Positions 53,421 to 60,700 of a DNA stretch of 64,000 nt are shown piece after piece (position 1 is the first letter of the stretch; each line of letters opens with the position of its first letter). The notes under the pieces were generated by a model. The model saw only the letters and a program-made list of their open reading frames with translations. It did no database searches and was not told where the DNA came from. The translations under genes were made by a program, and so were the position numbers. Location of the stretch: the NCBI RefSeq assembly GCF_016219575.1, contig NZ_JACRMG010000016.1, positions 124,001 to 188,000 of the forward strand. The letters run 5' to 3'. This stretch comes from Bradyrhizobium sp. (GTDB lineage: Bacteria > Pseudomonadota > Alphaproteobacteria > Rhizobiales > Xanthobacteraceae).

Positions 53421-53471
53421 TTGCCCTCCGAAGGCAAAGGTCACACGTTCGAATCGTGTCGGGTGCGCCAG
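53421..53471 (+). repeat. attR core repeat (copy of tRNA-Arg 3' end)
   Basis: Exact 51-base match to 23093-23143, ending in the tRNA CCA plus one G. The 5' half of the tRNA is absent here, so this is a boundary scar and not a second tRNA gene. Confidence 0.95.
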
Positions 53472-53517
53472 CCTAATAATTCCGGACTGGCCGCCGCGTA
53501 CGCAGTGAAAGCGCGCG

Positions 53518-55317
53518 CTACTTGTGCTCCATGTGCCACGACCCGTCCCAGTCCGCCGGCGGGTTGGCGGCGAGCAGGTCGATGCGCGCGAGCAGCGCGA
53601 GCGACGGGCCGTCGCCGGGGGAAATTTCCAGCGCCGAATTGAAGGCGGCGCGCGCCTCGTCCCAGCGCGCGGCGCGGTAGGCGGCGAGCGCCTCGCCGTA
53701 GCGGGTGCGGAGCTGGCGCTGCTGCGGGGTGAGCTCGCCGTTGCGCGACATCACCTCGAAAATCGTCTGCGGCACGTGCTGGCCGACCACGGTGAGGCGG
53801 TCGACCTCGCGCAGCTCGAAGGCCGAGCCGAGCGCCGCCGCCGTGGCGCCCGCGATCAGCACGCGCGTGCCATAGAGCTTGTTCGCTCCCTCCAGCCGCG
53901 AGGCGAGGTTCACCGCGTCGCCCATCACGGTAAAGCTCATCATGAATTCCGAGCCGATGCTGCCGGTGAGCACCTCGCCGGTGGCGATGCCGATGCGGAT
54001 GTCGCATTCGACGGGGATCGCGCGCATGCCGAGCAGCTCCGGCAGTTGCGTGCGCAGCGACGGCACGCGCTCAGCCATGTCGACTGCGGCGGCGCAGGCG
54101 AAGCGCGCCTGGTCGGCCTCGTCGATGAAGGGAGGGCCCCAATAGGCCATGATGGCGTCGCCGATATATTTGTCGATGATGCCGCGGTGACTGCGGATCG
54201 GCGCCGACATGGTCGAGAGATAGCAGTTGACGACCTTGACGAGCCCCTGCGGCGTCATGCCCTCGCTCATCGCGGTAAAGCCCTTCATGTCGCAGAACAG
54301 GATGGTCATGGTGCGACGCTGGCCCTGTGTCAGCGTGACCTCGGGCCGGTCGAGCAGGCCTTCGACCACTCTGGGATCGATGTAGCGGCCGAAGGTTTCG
54401 CGGATGCGCTCGTTGCGGCGCAATTGCTCGACCATGCGGTTGAAGGCGGCGGAGAGCTGGCCGATCTCGTCCTGGGTGGAGACGTCGATCGAGCGGTCGA
54501 GCCGGCCGGCCTCGACCTCGCGCGTGCCCTGCAACAGCTGGCGCACCGGACGGGTGATGCCGCTCGCGACAAGGAGCGAAAAGATCCAGCCGATTGCGGC
54601 GGCCAGCACGGTGACGGCCGCCGAGACGATGATGGCCTGGCGCTGGTTGCCGATCACGACCCTGCTGGAGGCAAGCAGCTGCGACAGCATGTCGGCGCGG
54701 ATCGCATCGACCTTGCCGGTGAACTGGTCGCGCAGCCCGTCGACATGCGCGAGCGTGCTGCGCGCCTCCTCGAATTTCCCGGCCTCGAGCGCGGCAATGA
54801 GTTTTGCGCTTTCGCCTGCGAGCTCGCGGCGAAGATCGGTGACGGCGACCTCGATCCTGGTGTCGATCCGCGCCAGCGCGGCATTGTCGGAGGGCGTGCC
54901 GGTGTCGGCGATGATCGCGTTGATCAGCTTTCGCGCGGCGCCGGTTTCCTGCTCGACCTCGCCGTCCTTGTCGCGGAACAGCTTCAGCCGGGCCTTGTAG
55001 CCGTCCTCGTCCGGCGGCACCTGCATCTTGGCGATCACCATCTGCCGCAGCGACAGCGCGCGCTCCAGCGAGCGGATATTGGCGCGCGCGAGATTGCCAT
55101 AGGCGGGGATGTAGCGATTGGTCAGCTCGTCGAGGAGGCGGCCGACCTGCGCCGACATGAACATCGACAGGACGGAGGTGACCACCATCAGGACGATCAG
55201 GCCGAGCGCGACGCCGACGATCTTGCGCCGGATCGACTGGCTGAACAGGGAAAACGACTTGACGACGCCGCGAATGGATTGCGGCGAGGCCGGGGAAGCG
55301 GAGCCAAGCTGTTTCAA
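53518..55317 (-). CDS. membrane adenylate/guanylate cyclase with HAMP domain
   Basis: A 599-residue class III cyclase. Two membrane helices (about 31-53 and 228-250) enclose a periplasmic four-helix-type sensor; HAMP follows (ITRPVRQLLQGTREVEAGRL), then the cyclase domain: TMTILFCDMKGFTAMSEGMT with the first metal Asp, GGII-type IDKYIGDAIMAYWGPPF with the second, and GDAVNLASRLEGANKLYGT with substrate contacts. The C-terminus has a TPR-like tail. First chromosomal gene beyond the island. Confidence 0.93.
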   Translation of the reverse strand: MKQLGSASPASPQSIRGVVKSFSLFSQSIRRKIVGVALGLIVLMVVTSVLSMFMSAQVGRLLDELTNRYIPAYGNLARANIRSLERALSLRQMVIAKMQVPPDEDGYKARLKLFRDKDGEVEQETGAARKLINAIIADTGTPSDNAALARIDTRIEVAVTDLRRELAGESAKLIAALEAGKFEEARSTLAHVDGLRDQFTGKVDAIRADMLSQLLASSRVVIGNQRQAIIVSAAVTVLAAAIGWIFSLLVASGITRPVRQLLQGTREVEAGRLDRSIDVSTQDEIGQLSAAFNRMVEQLRRNERIRETFGRYIDPRVVEGLLDRPEVTLTQGQRRTMTILFCDMKGFTAMSEGMTPQGLVKVVNCYLSTMSAPIRSHRGIIDKYIGDAIMAYWGPPFIDEADQARFACAAAVDMAERVPSLRTQLPELLGMRAIPVECDIRIGIATGEVLTGSIGSEFMMSFTVMGDAVNLASRLEGANKLYGTRVLIAGATAAALGSAFELREVDRLTVVGQHVPQTIFEVMSRNGELTPQQRQLRTRYGEALAAYRAARWDEARAAFNSALEISPGDGPSLALLARIDLLAANPPADWDGSWHMEHK

Positions 55318-55428
55318 GTACGAGCCCTGCGCGACAGATCGAAACAGCCAGCATTACGCCGCGCGCCGGGCCCGATCAACGGGCGCGGCCAAGATGTCGC
55401 GCACCGTTGCGATGCGCGGCCGCCTCGA

Positions 55429-55920
55429 TCAGTAGCAGAGCTGGACCAGCCGGCGGCGCCATCCCCACGGGGTCATGACGTTCCGATACACCCAGTAGCA
55501 ATCGCCGCCATAGGCGCCGTAATAGTAGGGATAGTCGTAGCCGTAATAGGGATAGCCCAGGCCGTAGCCGAGCCCGACGCCGAGGCCGACCAGCCCGACG
55601 CCGCGTCCCCAGCCGCGTCCGCGCACGCCGCCACCGCGCCAGCCGATGCCACGCATGCCGACGCCGCGCCCGATGCCGGCAGCGCGGAAACCGCCGATGC
55701 CGACGCCACGGGCGATGCCACCGCCGCGCATGCCGCCGAATCCTACACCGCGGGCGATGCCGCCACCGCGGAAACCGCCGAAACCGCCACCGCGGAATCC
55801 GCCGCCACCGCCGCCGCGGAAACCACCGCCGCCGAAGCCGCCTCTCGCCAGCGCCCCCGTCACCGACATCACGGCGATGACGGCCACGGCAAGGATGGTA
55901 ACGATCGCTTTTCGCAACAT
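55429..55920 (-). CDS. secreted glycine-rich protein
   Basis: A 163-residue product. The signal peptide (AIVTILAVAVIAVMSVTGALA) is followed by RGGFGGGGFRGGG-type repeats and GIARGVGFGGMRGGG units, then GYGLGYPYYGYDYPYYYGAY and a Cys-containing end. Low-complexity Gly/Arg/Tyr proteins of this type are common secreted proteins in Bradyrhizobium; function unknown. GGGAGAAGCAGCC precedes the ATG. Confidence 0.82.
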   Translation of the reverse strand: MLRKAIVTILAVAVIAVMSVTGALARGGFGGGGFRGGGGGGFRGGGFGGFRGGGIARGVGFGGMRGGGIARGVGIGGFRAAGIGRGVGMRGIGWRGGGVRGRGWGRGVGLVGLGVGLGYGLGYPYYGYDYPYYYGAYGGDCYWVYRNVMTPWGWRRRLVQLCY

Positions 55921-56062
55921 GGCTGCTTCTCCCTTCAGAACACGCGGAGGGAATTGTCCCGGCCGGGGTGTCCCGGCATCCAACCGGTTCAGCTTAGCCG
56001 CTTTTTTGGGCGTCCGCCATCAAGTGGTTGTGTGACCTGGATCAAAGACGGGCGAGCGGCAG

Positions 56063-56341
56063 CTATCGCAGCCCGAGCAGGGAACGGCGATATCCGCTGG
56101 AGCGGGCCTCCTCGCGGCAAACGAAGCTGCCCTCGAAGCCGCGGCCATAAAGCTTCTGGCCCCTCGCGTAGTAGATGCCCTTGGCGAAATCGAGCCACAC
56201 CACGACATCATCAGGGCAATAGCGCTGCGCCTGCGCCTGGCTGCGGAACGGCGTCAGCGACTGCGCGCCTGCCCCATCCGCGCCGCCGAGCGCGGTCAGC
56301 GCGGCGAGCAGAAGCGTCGAACCTGCGATCGGACTGCGCAT
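56063..56341 (-). CDS. small secreted protein
   Basis: A 92-residue protein with a signal peptide ending in GADGAGAQS. The mature region LTPFRSQAQAQRYCPDDVVV with WLDFAKGIYYARGQKLYGRG and FVCREEAR carries two Cys that may form a disulfide. The pattern recurs in small rhizobial secreted proteins; function unknown. Its start lies 15 bases past the stop of the racemase-like gene, so the two may be co-transcribed. Confidence 0.75.
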   Translation of the reverse strand: MRSPIAGSTLLLAALTALGGADGAGAQSLTPFRSQAQAQRYCPDDVVVWLDFAKGIYYARGQKLYGRGFEGSFVCREEARSSGYRRSLLGLR

Positions 56342-56355
56342 CGACCATCCCGCAA

Positions 56356-56982
56356 TCAGCCAAGCATCTTCTTCAGCTTCGTCACCGCGCTGTCGGGCGT
56401 GGTGAGCACCGGCCGGCCCGTGGCCCGAGCGACCAGAGCGGCTGCCGGCGCCATGCTGTACTGGGCGAGCGCGATCACGTCGCAATCGCGCAAGTCCTGC
56501 GAAGCCTCCACCACCAGGCGGTCGTGTTCGGCGCGGTCGCCGCGGTCGAGCGCCGTGAGCGCGCCTTCCGCCAGTTTCTTCACGATCGTGACGGACGCCG
56601 GAAATTCCGCGGGCATCGAGGCCAGTGTCGGCGCGAAGGTCGAGAGCAGGCCGACGCGGCGCGATTTCGCGGCCTGCTCGATCATCGCCTCATTGGGCTT
56701 GAGCACCGGCATCGGCGCCTGCGCGCGGGCCACCGCCTCGATGCAGGGCCCGAATGCAGAACAGGTGAACAGGATCGCATCCGACCCGGTCGATGCGGCG
56801 TAGCGCCCGAGATCGAGGAAGCGCGCGGTCATCGCATCGCTCAGCCCGCCGTCGCGGGCGAGATCCGCCGAGAGGGAATCGTCGAGCAGGTTCATCAGCC
56901 GCGCCTCGGGCCAGAGCCTTGCGAACGACGCCTCAATCGGCACAATCGAATGTTTGAGGGCGTGGATCAGGGTAATGCGCAT
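56356..56982 (-). CDS. Asp/Glu racemase-superfamily protein
   Basis: A 208-residue enzyme of the Asp/Glu/hydantoin racemase and arylmalonate-decarboxylase fold. MRITLIHALKHSIVPIEASF opens the first lobe; the first catalytic Cys is in DAILFTCSAFGPCIEA. The second catalytic Cys expected in the mirrored loop is not there: CDVIALAQYSMAPAAALVAR has Ala/Gln at the position. This argues against a normal two-base racemase. ATG 56982 is preferred to an upstream in-frame start. Confidence 0.83.
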   Translation of the reverse strand: MRITLIHALKHSIVPIEASFARLWPEARLMNLLDDSLSADLARDGGLSDAMTARFLDLGRYAASTGSDAILFTCSAFGPCIEAVARAQAPMPVLKPNEAMIEQAAKSRRVGLLSTFAPTLASMPAEFPASVTIVKKLAEGALTALDRGDRAEHDRLVVEASQDLRDCDVIALAQYSMAPAAALVARATGRPVLTTPDSAVTKLKKMLG

Positions 56983-57037
56983 GCGCTCAAGTCTCCCCGC
57001 CGCAGCGTCAGTGTCAACCCGCCAAAGGAAGCCGGAC

Positions 57038-57679
57038 ATGCTCACCGTCCATCATCTCGGCAAGTCGCAGTCCGAGCGCATCGTCTGGCTGTGCGAGGAG
57101 CTGGAAATTCCATATGCGCTGAAACGTTACACGCGCGATGGCGTCACCATGCTGGCGCCGCCGGAGTACAAGGCGCTGCATCCGATCGGCGCGGCCCCCG
57201 TGATCACCGACGGCAACCTGACGCTCGCCGAATCCGGCGCCGTGGTCGAATACATCATCGCCAGACACGGCAGGGGGCGGCTCGCGCTTGCGCCCGACCA
57301 TCCCGACTTCGCGGCGTTCCTCTACTGGTTCCATTTCGCCAACGGCACGCTGCAGGCCCAGATGGGCCGCAACATGATCCTGAACCGGCTCAACCTCGCC
57401 GCCGACAATCCGGTGCTGCAGGCCAACCGCGCCCGGGTCGATCGCGCGTTCGATCTGGTCAATGCGCGGCTTGGCGAAGCGGACTATCTGGCGGGACGCG
57501 AATTCACCTCCGCCGACATCATGATCGGCTTTTCGCTGACCACGATGCGCTACTTCCTGCCCTACGATATCGGCCGCTGCCCCGACATCGTGCGCTATCT
57601 CGCCAGGATCGGGCAGCGCCCGGCCTACCGGCGCGCGATGGAGAAGGGCGATCCCGGGATGACGCTGCTGCTGACGTAG
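57038..57679 (+). CDS. glutathione S-transferase
   Basis: A 213-residue cytosolic GST. The thioredoxin-like N-domain starts MLTVHHLGKSQSERIVWLCE, with the glutathione-binding ALHPIGAAPVI and ESGAVVEYI. The all-helical C-domain has ADYLAGREFTSADIMIGFSL, typical for beta/Nu-class bacterial enzymes. The catalytic residue is not obvious; a Ser (SQSERIVWL) is the likely candidate. Divergent from the racemase-like gene by 55 bases. Confidence 0.92.
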   Translation: MLTVHHLGKSQSERIVWLCEELEIPYALKRYTRDGVTMLAPPEYKALHPIGAAPVITDGNLTLAESGAVVEYIIARHGRGRLALAPDHPDFAAFLYWFHFANGTLQAQMGRNMILNRLNLAADNPVLQANRARVDRAFDLVNARLGEADYLAGREFTSADIMIGFSLTTMRYFLPYDIGRCPDIVRYLARIGQRPAYRRAMEKGDPGMTLLLT

Positions 57680-57684
57680 GAGGA

Positions 57685-58239
57685 TCAGCTCGACGCGTTC
57701 TCGCCGTGGCGGATGCCCGCGCTGCCGGCGATGCCGCGCGCACGGCGCAGCGGCGTGCCGGGGCGATGCACCCGGTTCCTGAAGCGGTGGCCGACCACGA
57801 TGAGATCGCCGCGGGTGAGCGGTTCGGCCGCGCCAGCGCCATCCGGCTCAGGCTCCGTCTCCTGCGGCAGATTGTCCTGCGTGACGGCCTCCAGCATGGC
57901 GAGGAAATCGCGGCCCCCGGCGGTGATCTCCCAGCCTTCGTCGCCGCGCATCACATAGCCGTCGCCGAAAATGTCGATCGCGGGAACGCGGGCGGCCAGC
58001 CGCCTGATCCGCGCATTCCATTCGCCGCCGCTGGATGTGAGGATGGCGATGTCCCGATTGAGCGAAGAAAGCGTCGCTCGGCCGCTGCCGTGGCTCGCCA
58101 ATATCTTCAGGATCGCAATCTGTATGCTCAAATAGATGCCCAGGACCGCAGCGGTTCTTGTTTTTCTGCGCAGCCAGAAAATCGCATTGAGAATATCTTC
58201 CTGACCGTGCGCGTCCAGCGCACGCGGCCGGTTATCCAA
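57685..58239 (-). CDS. hypothetical protein
   Basis: A 184-residue protein. The centre (ILKILASHGSGRATLSSLNR, RIRRLAARVPAIDIFGDGYV) looks like a winged-helix domain with a wing ending in WEITAGGRDFLAML; an Asp/Glu/Pro-rich linker and a basic C-terminus follow. A DNA-binding regulator is plausible but unproven. The start is TTG at 58239; no ATG or clear ribosome site fits better. Confidence 0.62.
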   Translation of the reverse strand: MDNRPRALDAHGQEDILNAIFWLRRKTRTAAVLGIYLSIQIAILKILASHGSGRATLSSLNRDIAILTSSGGEWNARIRRLAARVPAIDIFGDGYVMRGDEGWEITAGGRDFLAMLEAVTQDNLPQETEPEPDGAGAAEPLTRGDLIVVGHRFRNRVHRPGTPLRRARGIAGSAGIRHGENASS

Positions 58240-58272
58240 AGGGTTTCGGAATTCCGCCGGGCGAACGGCGGC

Positions 58273-58632
58273 TCACACCTTCACGAGGCTCGCGAAGCCG
58301 CCATAGATCATGCGTTTGGCGTCGAACGGCGCGTTGCTCGCGTCCATCAGCACCTTCAGCCGCGGGTCGGCCATCACCCTGGCGTTGATCCTGTCGCGCG
58401 CCGCACGCGACTTGTAGGTGATCCAGGCGAACACAACGGTCTCGTTGGGCTTCTTCTTCACCGCGCGGGGAAAAGACGTCCACTTGCCGGGCTTGACATC
58501 GTCGGCGACCCACTCGCGATAGTCGAGCGCGCCATGCTCGCGCCAGACCTTGCCGCACAGTCTCGAGAGCTTCGTGTAGGCGGCGAGATTTTTCTTCGGG
58601 ACTGCGACGATGAAGCCGTCGACATAGGCCAT
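58273..58632 (-). CDS. DUF1428 family protein
   Basis: A 119-residue dimeric-ferredoxin-like protein. Family hallmarks are MAYVDGFIVAVPKKNLAAYT, WREHGALDYREWVADDVKPG and ETVVFAWITYKSRAARDRIN, ending in FDAKRMIYGGF. Function unknown; paralogues sit near SRPBCC/DUF899 genes as here. Confidence 0.93.
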   Translation of the reverse strand: MAYVDGFIVAVPKKNLAAYTKLSRLCGKVWREHGALDYREWVADDVKPGKWTSFPRAVKKKPNETVVFAWITYKSRAARDRINARVMADPRLKVLMDASNAPFDAKRMIYGGFASLVKV

Positions 58633-58654
58633 GGGACGTTCCTTCCGTTACATG

Positions 58655-58740
58655 CCGTCATTGCGAGGAGCGAAGCGACGAAGCAATCCATAAGTTCGCT
58701 GGTGGAGAAATGGATTGCTTCGCTTCGCTTGCAATGACGG
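58655..58740. repeat. palindromic intergenic repeat
   Basis: CCGTCATTGCGAGGAGCGAA at 58655 pairs with TTCGCTTGCAATGACGG ending at 58740, separated by AAGCAATCC/GGATTGCTT arms. Typical dispersed Bradyrhizobium element. Confidence 0.7.
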
Positions 58741-58750
58741 ATGATGCGCG

Positions 58751-59488
58751 TCAGCTGTGGCAACATGATGCCTGAGCGGGCTCCGGCCGGTACTGGTCAC
58801 GTAGCCGCACCCAGTCCATGGGATAGGGCAGGCCCTCCTCGTGCCGCCCGAGCGGCGTAAGGTCGAGATAGTGATAGGCGGCGTTCATCATGTCGAGGCC
58901 GCGGGCGAAGCAGGAATAGGTATTGAAGATGTTGCCCGCCTCGTCGCGGTAGAACACGCTGATGCCCGGCGCGTCCTCGATGCCGAAGCCGGAGGTGCCG
59001 AAATTGTAGCGATGATGCCCCGCCTCGATCTCCTGCGGCGTGAACGACACGGCGAAATCGTAGTTGAAGTCGCCGCCATCGGACGAATACCAGTCGAACG
59101 TCCAGTCCATCCGCTTCCTGAAGGCTTCGAGCTTCGCCAGCGGCGCACGCGAAACCGCGACCAGCGTGGTGTCGCGAGCCGCAAGATGCGGGATCATGCG
59201 CTCGAACCCGTCGGCCCAGAACGAGCAGCTCTTGCAGCCGGCGTCCCAGTCCGGCGCGAACATGAAATGCTGCACCACGAGCTGCGGGCGGCCCCTGAAG
59301 AGATCGGCGAGCTTCGCCTTGCCGTTCGGGCCGTCGAACACATAGTCCTTGTCGACCTTCACCCAGGGCAGCGCGCGGCGCTCCTCGGCGAGCCGGTCGC
59401 GGGCGCGCGTGAACTCCTTTTCGTGCGCCATGTGGACCTTGCGGGCCTCGATCCATTCCTCGCGCGTGACGACCTTGTGCGGCTGCAT
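58751..59488 (-). CDS. DUF899 thioredoxin-like protein
   Basis: A 245-residue protein. Signatures: REEWIEARKVHMAHEKEFTR, RRALPWVKVDKDYVFDGPNG, the CxxC-bearing DAGCKSCSFWADGFERMIPH, and PLAKLEAFRKRMDWTFDWYS. The CKSC pair suggests a redox role. GGGAGGCCACC precedes ATG 59488. Runs in the same direction as the SRPBCC and ArsR genes and probably shares their transcript. Confidence 0.92.
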   Translation of the reverse strand: MQPHKVVTREEWIEARKVHMAHEKEFTRARDRLAEERRALPWVKVDKDYVFDGPNGKAKLADLFRGRPQLVVQHFMFAPDWDAGCKSCSFWADGFERMIPHLAARDTTLVAVSRAPLAKLEAFRKRMDWTFDWYSSDGGDFNYDFAVSFTPQEIEAGHHRYNFGTSGFGIEDAPGISVFYRDEAGNIFNTYSCFARGLDMMNAAYHYLDLTPLGRHEEGLPYPMDWVRLRDQYRPEPAQASCCHS

Positions 59489-59504
59489 GGTGGCCTCCCG
59501 TAAT

Positions 59505-59969
59505 TCAGGCGAGGATGGCTTCCAGCTGCGCAAACAGCTCGTTCCAGCCCTTGGTATGGTTGTCGCGCGCGGTCTCGTCGAAGAACTGTTCGTGGGTGAA
59601 GACCATGAGGCTGCCTGCGCCGTCGGGCTTGATCGCCACCGTCACCAGCGACTCCCGCTCCGGCGTCGAATGCCAGGCCCAGGAGAACACCAGCTTCTCG
59701 TTCGGCACGACCTCTTGGTAGACGCCGCCGACCTCGGAATGCTCGCCGGATTCCATGTCGAAAGAGATGCGGTAGCGGCCGCCGATGCGGACGTCGAGCT
59801 CGGCGCGCAGGGTCCCGGGCTTCGCCTTCGTCGTGCAGAACCAGCCGATCAGCGTTTCCGGGTCGGTCCACGCGGCCCAGACTTTTTCCGGGCGCGCACG
59901 GAAGCGCCGCGTGAGGGTGAGGCTCGGGCGCTCGACAAAGGCGGGCTTGGCTGCTGCGGGTTGGGCCAT
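59505..59969 (-). CDS. SRPBCC (AHSA1-type) domain protein
   Basis: A 154-residue START-like ligand-binding protein: TLTRRFRARPEKVWAAWTDP, GWFCTTKAKPGT, GGRYRISFDM and HTKGWNELFAQLEAIL. ArsR regulator plus SRPBCC pairs are widespread; roles unknown. Its first 121 bases are also read, in another frame, by the ArsR gene, so the ATG at 59969 lies inside the upstream gene. Confidence 0.93.
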   Translation of the reverse strand: MAQPAAAKPAFVERPSLTLTRRFRARPEKVWAAWTDPETLIGWFCTTKAKPGTLRAELDVRIGGRYRISFDMESGEHSEVGGVYQEVVPNEKLVFSWAWHSTPERESLVTVAIKPDGAGSLMVFTHEQFFDETARDNHTKGWNELFAQLEAILA

Positions 59970-60298
59970 GGTTCTTCCTCCAGGAGGGCGGCAAGGCGGT
60001 CGAAACTTTCGGACCAGAAGCGCGCATAGCGAGTGAGCCAGTTCATCGCCTGCTCCATCGGCTGCGCGGTGAGGCGGCAGGCCACGGTGCGGCCCGTCTT
60101 CTCGCGCGCGATGAGGCCTGCATCCGACAGCACGTCGAGATGCTTCATGATCGCCGGCAGCGACATCGGAAAGGGCTGGGCCAATTCGCTCACGGAGAGG
60201 CTCTCCCTCTCCACCAGCCGCGCCAGCAAGGCGCGACGGGTCGGGTCGGAAAGGGCCGCAAAAGTGCGGTCGAGCGTTGCATCCTTATACTTAACCAT
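59849..60298 (-). CDS. ArsR-family regulator with out-of-frame C-terminal tail
   Basis: A 149-residue regulator. The winged-helix domain fills residues 1-110 (ATLDRTFAALSDPTRRALLA, SVSELAQPFPMSLPAIMKHL, GLIAREKTGRTVACRL); no Cys metal-binding motif is seen, so it is of the SRPBCC-associated type. The last 40 residues (NPQQPSPPLSSARASPSRGA onward) are low-complexity and coincide with the SRPBCC start read in another frame, implying a recent loss of the original stop. Confidence 0.92.
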   Translation of the reverse strand: MVKYKDATLDRTFAALSDPTRRALLARLVERESLSVSELAQPFPMSLPAIMKHLDVLSDAGLIAREKTGRTVACRLTAQPMEQAMNWLTRYARFWSESFDRLAALLEEEPWPNPQQPSPPLSSARASPSRGASVRARKKSGPRGPTRKR

Positions 60299-60351
60299 AG
60301 AGTTTAGTATAGGCGCAAAGCGAGGCGAGTCAAGCGACCCGCCTCGAATTC

Positions 60352-60618
60352 TCAGTCGTAATAATAATAGCGCGGCTTAACGCGGCGTTGCTGCTGCTGG
60401 CCAAAGGCCACGCGCGGATTGATGTTGCAGGAAAGCGCGCGGCCCGAGGCCGCCGCCATGCACGACGCGTAGCTCGGATAGAAGCAGTCGCCGGGAATGC
60501 CGACGCCACGGCCCTGCAGGCAGTAGGGATAATCATAGGCCGCGGCCGGCGCGGAGCCGGTCACGCTTGCAACGCCGGCTGCCAGTACCATCATCATTGC
60601 CAATAGTGTCTTGCGCAT
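60352..60618 (-). CDS. DUF3551 family secreted protein
   Basis: An 88-residue protein typical of Bradyrhizobium DUF3551: a signal peptide (MRKTLLAMMMVLAAGVASVT), then YDYPYCLQGRGVGIPGDCFY, the two-Cys CMAAASGRALSC and an aromatic C-terminus (KPRYYYYD). Function unknown; such proteins occur in many copies per genome. Confidence 0.93.
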   Translation of the reverse strand: MRKTLLAMMMVLAAGVASVTGSAPAAAYDYPYCLQGRGVGIPGDCFYPSYASCMAAASGRALSCNINPRVAFGQQQQRRVKPRYYYYD

Positions 60619-60700
60619 GGCCGTAATCTCCTGTGTGGCCGCGTCACCCTACTCTGGATACGCCATGGCGTCCGGAAAAGTTCCGTGCGCCAGATCACAG

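Larger units (their letters stand above)
23093..53471. mobile_element. integrated genomic island in tRNA-Arg, about 30 kb
   Basis: Bounded by exact 51-bp direct repeats made from the tRNA-Arg 3' end (23093-23143 and 53421-53471). A tyrosine integrase lies inside the right boundary, and tandem arm-like repeats occur near both ends. Content is accessory: serine recombinase, polysaccharide genes, UvrD-like helicase, AlpA-like protein, primase/helicase and multiple gene fragments. Base composition is visibly less GC-rich over much of 23-53 kb than in the flanks. No conjugation, relaxase or virion genes are seen, so transfer would need a helper. Confidence 0.93.

Noticed and set aside
23066..53471. 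Second tRNA-Arg gene at the right island end
   Set aside because: Only the 3' 50 bases are present at 53421; acceptor 5' strand and D arm are missing, so it is an att scar.
23143..53471. Insertion sequences within the island
   Set aside because: No DDE or other transposase pattern and no IS-type terminal inverted repeats were recognised; the only recombinases seen are the serine recombinase and the tyrosine integrase.
53524..58737. A 1737-codon open frame on the plus strand
   Set aside because: It is antisense to the adenylate cyclase, glycine-rich, racemase and other genes and in frame only by GC-rich third-position bias; composition is Arg/Ala/Gly/His-rich with no domain.
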